Notes under the pieces: model-generated
Databases searched by the model: none
What the model was told of the DNA's origin: nothing
What the model saw: the letters and a program-made list of their open reading frames with translations, nothing else
Program-made: the position numbers and the translations under genes
DNA from: Kribbella pratensis
Lineage (GTDB): Bacteria > Actinomycetota > Actinomycetes > Propionibacteriales > Kribbellaceae
Assembly (NCBI RefSeq): GCF_004366075.1
Contig: NZ_SODU01000004.1
Coordinates: 802,839-866,838, forward strand
DNA: 64,000 nucleotides
Reading direction: 5' to 3'
Part shown: piece after piece, positions 56,112 through 64,000 of the stretch
How the letters are laid out: each line of letters begins with the position of its first letter
Position numbering within the stretch: the stretch's first letter is position 1

Positions 56112-56933
56112 CTACTTGACCGCTCCGCTGCTGATGCCTTGCACAACCTGACGCTGGGCGAAGACGTAGAACACCACCACAGGCAGGACGGAGATCGCGG
56201 TGGCGGCCAGCAGAATGTTCTGCACCGGTGTCTCCGCGGACACGAAGTTCATCAGCCCGCGCTGCACCGGCATCAGGGTGTCGTCGTCGAACAGGACCAA
56301 CGCCAGCAGGTATTCGTTCCACACCGCGAGACCTTGGATCACGGCGACAGCGATCAACCCCGGCCGCGCCAACGGGAGAATCACCCGGGCGAACGTGTTC
56401 AGCGCCGAACTGCCGTCGATCGCGGCGGCTTCCTCCAAGTCCTTCGGCAGATTCGCGAAGAACCCGCGCATGATGAGCGCGGAGATCGGAATGCCGGCCG
56501 ACACCAGAATCAGCACATAGCCGAGCCGGCTGTTGGTCAGTCCCAGCATCACCATCAGTTTGTACTGCGCGATGAACGAGGCCGGCGCCGGGATGATCAT
56601 CACCGCCAGCAACGCGAACGTCACCGCTGCCTTGCCCCGGAACTCGATCCGTGCCAAGGCGTAGCCCGCCGTACTGGACACGACCAGGATGCCGACGACC
56701 GCCGAAACCGTGTAGATCATGCTGTTCGGCAGGTACGTGCCGAGGTCGCCGTCGGTCCACGCCGTAACGTAGTTCGACCACTGTGGCTTCGCCGGCAGCA
56801 GATCCTTGCCGCGGTACAACTCACTGCTCGTCTGCAGCGAACCGATCAGCAACCAGACCATCGGGAACAGTGCCCCGACCGCAGCCAGCACCAGCAGCCC
56901 GTACAGACCACCACGGCCCGCGAGACCTTTCAT
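56112..56933 (-). CDS. Carbohydrate ABC transporter permease (MalG type), rhamnoside locus
   Basis: A 273-residue permease with six helices (first GLYGLLVLAAVGALFPMVWL). The EAA loop is LPKDLEEAAAIDGSSALNTF and the C-terminus QRQVVQGISSGAVK. Its ATG overlaps the preceding permease stop (ATGA). The LacI gene follows after 31 bases. Likely imports a rhamnose-containing saccharide. Confidence 0.95.
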   Translation of the reverse strand: MKGLAGRGGLYGLLVLAAVGALFPMVWLLIGSLQTSSELYRGKDLLPAKPQWSNYVTAWTDGDLGTYLPNSMIYTVSAVVGILVVSSTAGYALARIEFRGKAAVTFALLAVMIIPAPASFIAQYKLMVMLGLTNSRLGYVLILVSAGIPISALIMRGFFANLPKDLEEAAAIDGSSALNTFARVILPLARPGLIAVAVIQGLAVWNEYLLALVLFDDDTLMPVQRGLMNFVSAETPVQNILLAATAISVLPVVVFYVFAQRQVVQGISSGAVK

Positions 56934-57865
56934 TTCCGCCTCCGTGACAGCCAGAGATGCAGCATTGCGAGCAGGACAAGAGCGCCACCGAAGATCACCG
57001 ACATCGCCGCCGCCGATCCGAAGCGCTGGTTCGTGAACGCCTCCTGATAGATGCGCAGCGTCGGCACCATCGTGTGGTCACCCGGACCACCGTTGGTGAG
57101 CACCTGCACAGTGCCGAACACCTGCAACGCTCCGAGCAGCGTCAGCAACGACACGATCGCCGTCACCGGCAGCAGGTCCGGCCACGTGACGTACCGGAAC
57201 TTCGCCCAGCCGCCCGCGCCGTCCAGGTCGGCCGCCTCGTACAGCTCCACGGGCACGTCCTGAAGGCCGGCCAGGTACAGAATGAAGCCGAATCCCCAGT
57301 GATACCAAAGGAAAACCGCCGCCACCGCCGGCAGCGCCGTACCGGGATCCTCGAGCCAGTTGTGCTGGAGTCCGGACAACCCGACGCCGCCGAGCAGCCG
57401 GTTCACGATGCCTGCGTTCGGAGCGAGCAGCCAGGAGAACATCATCCCGATGACCACCACGGAGAAGACACCTGGCAGGTAGAACGCGGTCCGGAAGAAC
57501 GCCTTCCCGCGACGTACCCGGTTCACTGCGATCGCCATCCCCAACGACAACGCGTTGCCGAGGACGAAACCGGCCACGCCGAAGACCAGCACGTTCCGCA
57601 TCGACGACCAGAAAACGGTGTCGTGCATCACGAACCGGTAGTTGGACAGGCCAACGAAGGACGTGACCGCGCTGACCCCGTCCCATTCCTGGAAGCTCAG
57701 CACGACCGCCTGGACGAACGGTACGAGCGTGAAGACCGCCAGCAGCACAGCCGCTGGTAGGAGGAATACGTAGGCCATGAGTTCCCGGCGCCGCGCCAGC
57801 GGACTGCGGCGCCGGGAGGTCGGCTGCACCCGCGGGGCGACCCGTTCGAGCGGACGTACCGTCAC
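56930..57865 (-). CDS. Carbohydrate ABC transporter permease (MalF type), rhamnoside locus
   Basis: A 311-residue permease. A basic cytoplasmic lead (VTVRPLERVAPRVQPTSRRR) precedes the first helix MAYVFLLPAAVLLAVFTLVP. The EAA loop is VPVELYEAADLDGAGGWAKF. The GTG start overlaps the sugar-binding protein stop (GTGA), which supports this start over longer versions. Works as a pair with the MalG-type partner. Confidence 0.94.
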   Translation of the reverse strand: MTVRPLERVAPRVQPTSRRRSPLARRRELMAYVFLLPAAVLLAVFTLVPFVQAVVLSFQEWDGVSAVTSFVGLSNYRFVMHDTVFWSSMRNVLVFGVAGFVLGNALSLGMAIAVNRVRRGKAFFRTAFYLPGVFSVVVIGMMFSWLLAPNAGIVNRLLGGVGLSGLQHNWLEDPGTALPAVAAVFLWYHWGFGFILYLAGLQDVPVELYEAADLDGAGGWAKFRYVTWPDLLPVTAIVSLLTLLGALQVFGTVQVLTNGGPGDHTMVPTLRIYQEAFTNQRFGSAAAMSVIFGGALVLLAMLHLWLSRRRK

Positions 57866-59190
57866 TTCGCCCTCTTCTGCGCCGTCTCCATGTCGTCGAG
57901 CACCTGGTCGACGGTCTTCTCCTTCAGCACCAGGCTCTGCACCCCGCTGATCAGCGCCGTCCGGGCGTCGGGGCTGAACGGTGACGGAACAACCTCGATC
58001 GCGTTGGCGAGCGACGCGAAACCGGCGACCTGCGGCGGCAGGTCGGAGGCGGTGACCTTCGGGTTCGCCGGGATCAGCCCGACCATGTCGACGAACACCT
58101 TCGCCTGCTCGGGCTCGGTCAGCCACTGCACGAACTTCACCGCGGCATCGACGTTCTTTCCCTTCGGGTTGATGCACGCCCCCTTGCCGACACCGCCGTA
58201 CACCCGCGGTTTCTGCGTGCCGTCGGCCGCCTTCGGGATCCCCATCGAGGTGTACTCCGTGAAGTCCGGCGCGGTGGCCCGCGCAACCCCGATCGCGACC
58301 GACGCGTCGAAGATCGCCGGCGTGTCCTGGACGTTGAAGAAGCCCTTCTCCACCGTCGGGTTGTCGTCGTTGCCGCCCGGCAGGGTCTTGTTGACGATGA
58401 CTCCGGCGTCCCTCAGCTCGGCCAGCAGCTGCAGACCTTTACGCCAGCCGTCCGACTTCCAACTCGTCTTTCCTGCGAGCGTCGCGTCGATCTCGGCGTC
58501 GGTCAGCCAGTTGGAGGCATGACTCAACAGGAAACGATCCGCCAGGGACGCAGCCATCAGGAACGCACCGTTGCCGGTCTTGCCGGAGACCTTCTTCAGC
58601 TGATCGATCCACGCGTCCGTCGTGGCCGGCGGAACCTTCGGATCGATCCCGGCCGACTCGAACGCCTTGGTGTTCAGCAGGATCCCCATGGTCTGGATCT
58701 CCCAGTGCGCGGAGTAGATACCGGCGTCCAAGCCGCTGACCGTCCCGGCCCGCACGGTGGTCAGGTCCAGCGCGATCGGCGAGAAGTTGCCCTTCCACTC
58801 ACCGGTCAGCTTCGGCTCCAGGTTCATCGCCCAGCCGGCCTTGTAGTACGGGATCATCTCGGGGAGCGTGAGCGTCGAGTAGATGTCCGGCATGTCACCC
58901 GACTGCGACTTCGACTGCAACTTCGCCGGAAAGTTCGTCGGCCCGGGACTGTCGATCGTGACCCGTACGCCGGTCTGCTTCTGATAGGTCTCGACCAACT
59001 TGTCCAGCGCCTTCGCCTGGCCGCGGGACTGGTTCATGAAGGTCAGCGCCGTCGAGCCGCCGCCGCCTTTCGCCGAATCCTTACCGCAGCCGGTCAGCAC
59101 CGGCCCGGAGAACGCAGCGCCGGCGGAAGCCGCGGCCAGCCCGAGCAGTCGGCGCCGCGTCAGTCGATTTCCTACGCCTGATCTGGGCAT
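57862..59190 (-). CDS. Sugar-binding lipoprotein of the rhamnoside ABC importer
   Basis: A 442-residue solute-binding protein, first gene of the operon. A twin-arginine signal (LTRRRLLGLAAASAG) ends in lipobox VLTGC (Cys 35). The mature domain begins LTFMNQSRGQAKALDKLVET. Two perfect GTTACCGGTAAC palindromes lie 24-52 bases upstream of the ATG. The ligand is inferred as a rhamnoside from the rhamnosidase gene in the same operon. Confidence 0.94.
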   Translation of the reverse strand: MPRSGVGNRLTRRRLLGLAAASAGAAFSGPVLTGCGKDSAKGGGGSTALTFMNQSRGQAKALDKLVETYQKQTGVRVTIDSPGPTNFPAKLQSKSQSGDMPDIYSTLTLPEMIPYYKAGWAMNLEPKLTGEWKGNFSPIALDLTTVRAGTVSGLDAGIYSAHWEIQTMGILLNTKAFESAGIDPKVPPATTDAWIDQLKKVSGKTGNGAFLMAASLADRFLLSHASNWLTDAEIDATLAGKTSWKSDGWRKGLQLLAELRDAGVIVNKTLPGGNDDNPTVEKGFFNVQDTPAIFDASVAIGVARATAPDFTEYTSMGIPKAADGTQKPRVYGGVGKGACINPKGKNVDAAVKFVQWLTEPEQAKVFVDMVGLIPANPKVTASDLPPQVAGFASLANAIEVVPSPFSPDARTALISGVQSLVLKEKTVDQVLDDMETAQKRAK

Positions 59191-59213
59191 TGTCTTCCCT
59201 TCCTCGCCACGTT

Positions 59214-59242
59214 GTTACCGGTAACATGTTGTTACCGGTAAC
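59214..59242. promoter_or_regulatory. Twin GTTACCGGTAAC operators of the rhamnoside operon
   Basis: Two perfect 12-base palindromes GTTACCGGTAAC at 59214-59225 and 59231-59242, centres 17 bases apart. The CpG-centred, fully symmetric form is typical of LacI-family operators. They lie immediately upstream of the sugar-binding protein gene. Confidence 0.8.
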
Positions 59243-59469
59243 TATGCCTGTCAACAGCCCGGCCTGACCGGATCCGGACGCCTCCCCAGCAACTTGCCAA
59301 CCCTCACACCACCGTGGTCGACTACCCGCCGTGCGCACTGATTCCCAGCCCCACAGAAGGGCTGGGACGGCGGCGTGGCGGTCGACCCCAGCCCGACGCC
59401 CGGCCCACGGGCTCGGTACGACCCGCCCGAGTGCATGGTCTTCCGGCACCCGATGGATCTCCTGGGCAG

Positions 59470-59870
59470 ACCCGCAACCGCAGTCCGAGCTCAGTACTTC
59501 ACCAGGCGAACGATCCAGTCCGTGACCGAGTGGGTGTGGTCTTGGCCGACGCGATTGGACACGGTTGTTCCGGACATCACCAGTCAATTCGCGAAGTGCT
59601 CGAGTTACACGATGGTGGCCACGGACGGCGAGAAGTATCGGTGGGTCGCAAAAGCGACTGTCGGTTCCCGGACTGACCGACGGCATCGCGATTCGCTATG
59701 ACACCTCGATGGCCGGCTACGCCGTCGTCGAGGCGGTCGTCTACGTCGCATTCGTCGTACGAGAGGGAACAGTCGTCGGCCTGGAGGCGCAAGGCGAGAC
59801 GATCACGGACGCAGTCTTCACGCAACTCGTCGGCAAGGCAGCTGCTCGGCTGGATGCTGCCATGGGTTAG
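59470..59870 (+). pseudogene. Frameshifted sensor-domain (PknH-C-like) protein fragment
   Basis: One frame gives FTRRTIQSVTEWVWSW, VPDITSQFAKCSSYTM and VATDGEKYRWVAKATVG. The next frame continues PGLTDGIAIRYDTSMAGYAV, VEAVVYVAFVVREGTVVG and TDAVFTQLVGKAAARLD. The switch is near 59660-59672. Together they resemble the extracellular sensor domain found in actinobacterial lipoproteins and the PknH C-terminus. The signal peptide and lipobox expected in front are missing. The 230 bases before it (59243-59470) hold no gene that I can see. Confidence 0.65.
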
Positions 59871-60733
59871 TGCTTCGGTAGGCGTTCTACGTGGGGTTTG
59901 GGGGTGCCGTCGTAGGGGTTGGGTGGGAGGCCTGTCAGGAGGTCCGGCAGGCCGAAGGTTTGGAAGAGGGACAGGTCGAAGAACGCCACCGCGTGGACCA
60001 CGGCGGTGGCGGTAAGGGTGAGGACCTGGATCTGGAAGGCTCGGTGGAGGTCGTCTTTCGGGTCTCGCATGTAGACGGCGAAGGCGGGGTGGCCGTTGGC
60101 CGTCAGCGGGACGAGGTACTGGTCGCCGGGGCGTTCGGCCGGGCAGTGGGTGCTGATCAGGCGGCCGATGTCGCGGGCGCCGCGGAACCAGGATGTGAAC
60201 GGCGGCATCTCCCAGATCGCGTCGTCGGTGAAGAGCGTGACGATCGCGGGTACGTCGTACTGCTCGAACGCCGCGCGGTACCGGGCCAGGAGGATTTCGT
60301 CGGGAGCGACGAGCGAGCCAATGCTGATCGGTGCGGGAGAGGTGTCGCTCAGCAGGTCGGCGAAGCTCGGCCGGCCCTCGAGGTGCAGGACGGTCACGGC
60401 GCGCTCGACGGGTGAAAGGCGTTGCAGCGCGGCGATCAGGCCGAGATCGATCGGGTGGTCGTCCATCAGGTCCGCTGGGATCGGTTCCAGCCAGAGAATC
60501 TCCGAACGCTCGGAGAGCGCTCCCTCAGGATCATCGCTCGGTGCAGCGAGGTCCGACGGGAGAGGACGGCTGCCGACCTGCTGCAGGCAGGCACGGGTGG
60601 CGTCCTCGTATCCCTTGCTGACAGCAGCGATTTCGACGGCGTCGGTGACGGATCCGAGCATCCGGTAGCAGTGCGAGACCAGACCGCGCTGCAGCTCGTC
60701 AGCGCGGTACGCCGTACCTCCGGAGCCGTTCAT
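59867..60733 (-). CDS. Degenerate ECF sigma-like/SnoaL protein
   Basis: A 288-residue protein. Its start has HCYRMLGSVTDA, the beginning of sigma region 2, and the middle has LEPIPADL and IALGLI-like text preceding ALQRLSPVERAVTVLHLEG, the region 4 start of the TIGR02960-type sigma factors. However, most of region 2 and the helix-turn-helix of region 4 are missing or altered. The C-terminal half (residues ~150-270) is an intact SnoaL/NTF2-like domain (YRAAFEQYDVPAIVTLFTDD, AIWEMPPFTSWFRGARDI). It may have lost DNA binding and keep a ligand role. It follows the amidase gene by 12 bases on the same strand. Confidence 0.75.
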   Translation of the reverse strand: MNGSGGTAYRADELQRGLVSHCYRMLGSVTDAVEIAAVSKGYEDATRACLQQVGSRPLPSDLAAPSDDPEGALSERSEILWLEPIPADLMDDHPIDLGLIAALQRLSPVERAVTVLHLEGRPSFADLLSDTSPAPISIGSLVAPDEILLARYRAAFEQYDVPAIVTLFTDDAIWEMPPFTSWFRGARDIGRLISTHCPAERPGDQYLVPLTANGHPAFAVYMRDPKDDLHRAFQIQVLTLTATAVVHAVAFFDLSLFQTFGLPDLLTGLPPNPYDGTPKPHVERLPKH

Positions 60734-60745
60734 CGGACCAAGTCG

Positions 60746-62116
60746 TCACCTCATCGGCCAGTCTCGCTGCTCCGAACGCCGGCTGTCGAGGTAGTCGGCC
60801 AAGGCGAGTGCGCGCAGGTCCTGGTGGTGCGGTACGGCGAGTTGCACCCCGATCGGCAACCCGGACGTCGACCAGCCGGCGTTGACCGTGGTCGCGGGGT
60901 GCTGGGACATGTTGTACGGGACCGTGAACGCGATGTGCTCGAACGGCTTCCCGGGATCGTCAGTCGGGTACGCGAGCTCCGCCGGGAACGCCGTGATCGG
61001 CGCGACCGGCGACAGGATCACGTCGTACGTCGTGAACACCCGGCCGACCGCGGCGGCCATGGCGCCCATCTGGCTGTACCCGTCGAAGACGTCCGAAGCG
61101 GTGAGATCGGAGGCCGTCGAGACCCACTCGCGGATCTGCGGAAGTACCTTCGCGCGACGCTCCTCGGGCAGCGCGGCGATGTCCGTGGCGGAGCGGATCC
61201 GCCAGAAGCGGTCGAGGCCGTCGAGCATGTCGCGGGTGATGATCGGCGTGATCGGTTCGACAATCGCCCCGGCCTTCTCGAGTACAGCGGCCGCGGCCGA
61301 GACCGCCGCGGTGACCTCGGGATCGACCGGCAGCCCGACGCCCGCATCGAGCAGCAACGCAACGCGCAAACCCTCGACCTCGACCTCGAAGATGTCGGAT
61401 GCCACCGGGAACGACGTGTGGTCGCGCGGGTCGTACCCGGACATCACCTGCAGCGCGAGCGCCGCGTCCGGCGCCGTACGGGTCAGGGGTCCGATCGCGC
61501 GCCCGGCGTACGGGTTGCCGACCGCGATCCGACCGTGCGTCGGCTTCAGCCCGACCAGTCCGCACCACCCGGCCGGCAACCGGATCGACCCGCCGATGTC
61601 GGTGCCGACGTGGATCGGCCCGTATCCGGCGGCCGCCGCAGCCGCCGCGCCTGCGCTCGAGCCACCGGCCGTCTTCGTCAGGTCCCAGGGATTGCGGGTC
61701 AATCGGTGAAAGGTCGAGACGCCGGACGACAACATCCCGTACTCGGGCATCGTCGTTTTGCTGAAGATCACCGCCCCGGCCGCCCGCAGCCGCGCCGCGG
61801 CCGGCGCATCCTCCGCGGCCGGGACGAGCGCGGTTGCCGCTGTTCCTTGCGGTACGGGCGTTCCCCGCGTCGCGATGTTCTCCTTGACCGTCACCGGTAC
61901 GCCGTCCAGCGCGCCCGCCGTACCGTCCCGCCAGCGGCGCTCCGACTCGTGAGCCGCAGCCCGTGCACCCGCCGGGTCCGGTGCGTAGAGCGCGCAGAGC
62001 TGGGGTTCGAGCTCGTCGACGCGGGTCAGCACGTCCTCGATGACCTCGACCGGGGAGACCGAGCCGTCGCGGTACTTCGCCAGGAGTTCGGTTGCCGTCA
62101 AGTCAGCGAGATTCAT
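60746..62116 (-). CDS. Amidase-signature family amidase
   Basis: A 456-residue amidase of the Ser-cisSer-Lys type. Lys 78 lies in VTVKENIATRG, the cis-Ser is S153 in KTAGGSSAGAA and the nucleophile Ser is S177 in GTDIGGSIRLPAG. The family hydrolyses amides (aliphatic, aryl or indole acetamides, carbamates). The length is normal. GAGGGAG lies before the ATG. It sits in a minus-strand run after an aldehyde dehydrogenase and an SDR gene (21-base gap), so it may take part in the same catabolic path. The substrate is not predictable from sequence. Confidence 0.93.
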   Translation of the reverse strand: MNLADLTATELLAKYRDGSVSPVEVIEDVLTRVDELEPQLCALYAPDPAGARAAAHESERRWRDGTAGALDGVPVTVKENIATRGTPVPQGTAATALVPAAEDAPAAARLRAAGAVIFSKTTMPEYGMLSSGVSTFHRLTRNPWDLTKTAGGSSAGAAAAAAAGYGPIHVGTDIGGSIRLPAGWCGLVGLKPTHGRIAVGNPYAGRAIGPLTRTAPDAALALQVMSGYDPRDHTSFPVASDIFEVEVEGLRVALLLDAGVGLPVDPEVTAAVSAAAAVLEKAGAIVEPITPIITRDMLDGLDRFWRIRSATDIAALPEERRAKVLPQIREWVSTASDLTASDVFDGYSQMGAMAAAVGRVFTTYDVILSPVAPITAFPAELAYPTDDPGKPFEHIAFTVPYNMSQHPATTVNAGWSTSGLPIGVQLAVPHHQDLRALALADYLDSRRSEQRDWPMR

Positions 62117-62137
62117 GCAGGCTCCCTCGTTAGCGGA

Positions 62138-62899
62138 TCAGTTCGGTGGGTCGAAGCGGCCGTCGACCGCGGTCCAGCCGCCGTCGACGGCAAGAACGCT
62201 CCCCGTGACGAAACTCGAGGCATCGGAGGCGAGGTACACGACCGCCCCGGCGAGCTCGCTCGGTTGGGCCCAGCGACCGAGCGCGCCCTTCTGCGCGTAG
62301 GCGTCGTACCAGCGCTGGTCGGCCTTGATCTGCGCGGTGAGCGGGGTCTCGACGACTCCCGGGGCGATCGCGTTCGCGCGGACGCCGGACGGGCCGAGCT
62401 CTGCGGCCGCGGTGCGCAGCAGTTGGACGAGGCCGGCTTTCGTTGCCGCGTACACCGATTGCCCCGGCTCGACTGTGGTCCCTCGGATCGAGCTGAACCC
62501 GATGATGCTGCCGCTCCCCCGCTCCGCCATGCCGCGTCCGAACGCACGCAGCAGCTGGAACGACGCGCGCAGGTTGAGCGACACGACGCGATCGAACTCC
62601 TCGCCCGTGTAGTCGAGGATCCGCTTCCGCACGTTCGTAGCCGCGGTGAACACCAGCACATCCACAGGATCCAGCTCAACCACAGCCCGCTCGATCGCCA
62701 CGTCGTCGAGCACATCCAGCTCGTACGCCGCCAGCTCGCCGGCGGCTGTCTCGCGCGCAGCGGCAAGGTCCCGATCGGCACACGTGACCCGCGCGCCATG
62801 GGCGGCCAACGCCAACGCGCTTTCCCGGCCGATCCCACTCCCCGCGCCGATCACCAGCGCATGCTTGCCGTCGAGCCGGAACAACTTCGTGTAGTCCAT
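62138..62899 (-). CDS. Short-chain dehydrogenase/reductase
   Basis: A 253-residue classical SDR. The cofactor site is ALVIGAGSGIGRESALALAA, the following VTCADRD suggests NAD(H), and the catalytic Tyr/Lys are in SVYAATKAGLVQLL. The late GVRANAIAPGVVETPL and FVTGSVLAVDGGWTAV are typical. I use the ATG at 62897-62899 because GGGAGG lies 8 bases upstream; GTG and ATG codons just before it overlap that site. A long hairpin separates it from the aldehyde dehydrogenase gene upstream. Confidence 0.92.
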   Translation of the reverse strand: MDYTKLFRLDGKHALVIGAGSGIGRESALALAAHGARVTCADRDLAAARETAAGELAAYELDVLDDVAIERAVVELDPVDVLVFTAATNVRKRILDYTGEEFDRVVSLNLRASFQLLRAFGRGMAERGSGSIIGFSSIRGTTVEPGQSVYAATKAGLVQLLRTAAAELGPSGVRANAIAPGVVETPLTAQIKADQRWYDAYAQKGALGRWAQPSELAGAVVYLASDASSFVTGSVLAVDGGWTAVDGRFDPPN

Positions 62900-62924
62900 C
62901 ACCATCACCTCCCGTGCCTTGCGA

Positions 62925-62985
62925 ACTTTGAGAAGCCACCAACCGTTTTCGGCGGCCAGGAATGGACGGTGGCTTCACAAAGTTG
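62925..62985. repeat. Long hairpin-forming inverted repeat between ALDH and SDR genes
   Basis: The 17-base arms 62925-62941 (AACTTTGAGAAGCCACC) and 62969-62985 (GGTGGCTTCACAAAGTT) are inverted copies with 16 of 17 matches and a 27-base loop. In the minus-strand transcript it lies 33 bases after the aldehyde dehydrogenase stop and 26 bases before the SDR start, so it may be an attenuator, processing site, or a paired operator. Confidence 0.75.
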
Positions 62986-63017
62986 GCCTCGGGTGGGCGG
63001 TGTGGGGCGGTGGGTGG

Positions 63018-64000
63018 TCATGGGCGGGGGCGGATGATGGCCATCCGGGTTGTGGTGAGTTCCTCGATCGCGAAGCGTGGGCCTTCACGTCCGGTGCCGG
63101 AGTCCTTCACGCCGCCGTACGGCATCACGTCGGACCGGAACCCAGGCACCTCGTTGATCACCACGCCCCCGACGTCGAGCCGATCGATCGCCGCGAACGC
63201 CGTGTCGAGCGAGGCCGTGAAGACGCTCGCATGCAGCCCGTACCGCGTCTCGTTGACCGCGCGGAGGGCGCTCTCGATGTCCGGAACGGACCGCACCGCG
63301 ATCACCGGCCCGAAGATCTCCTCGTCCCACGCCGACAGCCCATCCGGTACGTCGGTGAGCACGATCGGCCCGAGTACGTCGCCAGGGGCCTCGTACGCGA
63401 TCGATGCGCCGGCATGGACCGCATCGCCCACCCATTGCCGAACGCGATCGGTCGACGCCGGGTTGATCAGCGCGGACACCCGGGTCGCCGGATCACGCGG
63501 ATCGCCGACGACCACGCCAGGCATGCGCGCGCCGAGCTTCTCCAGCAACGCTTCCCGCACCGACTCGACGGCGATCACGCGCTGCACGGAGATACAGGCC
63601 TGCCCGGACGCGTAGTACCCGCCGCGCACGATCGCGTCGGCGGCCGCGTCCAGGTCGGCGTCCGCGGCGACGACCAGCGCGGAGTTGGACCCCAGTTCGA
63701 GAAGCACCTTCGTCGGCGCCGCGTCGCGCGCGATGCGATGCCCGACGGCCGCGGATCCGGTGAAGGAGACGGCACCGATCCGATCGTCGGTGGTGAGCGT
63801 GGCGCCCACGTCCGCTCCGCCCGTGATCAGCTGGAGAGTGCTCTCTGGCGCTCCCGCGTCGGCGAGTGCAGACCGCATCAAGTGCGTGAGCCAGAGCGTT
63901 GCGAGCGGCGTCTGCGGCGCGGGCTTCACGATGATCGGGCACCCGGCCGCCAACGCCGGCGCGATCTTGTGCGCCGCGAGCAGCAACGGATAGTTGAACC
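63018..64000 (-). CDS. Aldehyde dehydrogenase, N-terminus cut by window edge
   Basis: The last ~327 residues of an NAD(P)-dependent aldehyde dehydrogenase, still open at the window end (FNYPLLLAAHKIAPALAAGC). The catalytic Glu lies in LLELGSNSALVVAADADLDA and the catalytic Cys in YYASGQACISVQRV. The C-terminus has PYGGVKDSGTGREGPRFAIE, typical of succinate-semialdehyde/glyceraldehyde-type members. First visible gene of the minus-strand run with SDR and amidase. The substrate is unknown. Confidence 0.92.
   Translation of the reverse strand, partial: FNYPLLLAAHKIAPALAAGCPIIVKPAPQTPLATLWLTHLMRSALADAGAPESTLQLITGGADVGATLTTDDRIGAVSFTGSAAVGHRIARDAAPTKVLLELGSNSALVVAADADLDAAADAIVRGGYYASGQACISVQRVIAVESVREALLEKLGARMPGVVVGDPRDPATRVSALINPASTDRVRQWVGDAVHAGASIAYEAPGDVLGPIVLTDVPDGLSAWDEEIFGPVIAVRSVPDIESALRAVNETRYGLHASVFTASLDTAFAAIDRLDVGGVVINEVPGFRSDVMPYGGVKDSGTGREGPRFAIEELTTTRMAIIRPRP

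Noticed and set aside
60422..63037. Very long plus-strand open frame (871 codons) opposite the sigma/amidase/SDR genes
   Set aside because: It is antisense to three genes with clear catalytic motifs, is composed of Arg/Asp/Gly-rich text without family similarity, and is the expected by-product of extreme GC at third positions.

Overview
This window is high-GC DNA from an actinomycete. The evidence is very G/C-rich third codon positions, frequent GTG and TTG starts, start/stop overlaps of the ATGA and GTGA type, an AfsR/SARP-type regulator, NarL-type two-component genes, Tat-type lipoprotein sugar-binding proteins and several apparently leaderless starts. The abundance of sugar ABC transporters with private glycosidases, and the recurrent gtacg/cgtac codon style, suggest a soil genus such as Kribbella (Nocardioidaceae). 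The genus is an inference. No tRNA, rRNA, CRISPR array, intact transposase or replication origin was seen.

Layout. (1) 0-7.1 kb: a truncated luciferase-like monooxygenase, a large SARP/ATPase/TPR regulator divergent from an FMN reductase-DHFR-fold pair, a pair of related small proteins, and a BBE-type FAD oxidoreductase. (2) 7.3-17.5 kb: a long, tightly coupled minus-strand operon encoding two GHL6-like glycoside hydrolases, a tartronate-semialdehyde-reductase-like enzyme, an ABC sugar importer, a 2-hydroxyacid dehydrogenase and a GntR regulator. A hydroxypyruvate-isomerase-like gene is divergent from it, and matching candidate operators sit at both ends. (3) 17.6-28.7 kb: miscellaneous genes, namely a DHFR-fold protein, LysR/EamA, a lipoprotein hydrolase, membrane proteins, a histidine kinase/response regulator pair with in-frame tandem repeats, and a WYL regulator divergent from an epoxide hydrolase. 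(4) 29-37.2 kb: an accessory-looking island with a toxin-antitoxin-like pair, a CYTH/radical-SAM operon divergent from an HTH-SLOG/RibD-reductase/RibD-deaminase operon, and a PLD-nuclease/helicase/DUF3427 protein. (5) 37.5-46.4 kb: aldo-keto reductases and LysR regulators, a lipoprotein, long inverted and 27-bp repeats, a broken TPR gene, GNAT, an L,D-transpeptidase, an NmrA-like protein, a glyoxalase-fold protein and a MarR remnant. (6) 46.5-52.3 kb: an alpha-L-arabinofuranosidase/ABC operon with a divergent LacI regulator. (7) 52.4-59.2 kb: an alpha-L-rhamnosidase/LacI/ABC operon with twin palindromic operators. (8) 59.5-64 kb: a frameshifted sensor-domain gene, then an ALDH-SDR-amidase-degenerate sigma/SnoaL gene run.

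How the genes work together. Three carbohydrate loci (GHL6, GH51, GH78) share one logic. An extracytoplasmic lipoprotein captures an oligosaccharide, two permeases import it, a cytoplasmic-looking glycosidase cleaves it and a local repressor controls expression. No ATPase is encoded in any of them, so they probably share an MsiK-type ATPase encoded elsewhere. In the first locus the accessory enzymes point to flux through hydroxypyruvate, tartronate semialdehyde and glycerate.

The most unusual part is the 30.0-33.9 kb divergent cassette. It combines a radical SAM enzyme, a CYTH triphosphate-binding protein, a DNA-binding SLOG nucleotide-sensor fusion, and the two RibD catalytic domains as separate overlapping genes with no other riboflavin genes nearby. 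I read it as an uncharacterised nucleotide-derived small-molecule or signalling system, possibly linked to the neighbouring PLD-helicase defence-type gene. The domain assignments are well supported by motifs; the pathway is speculative.
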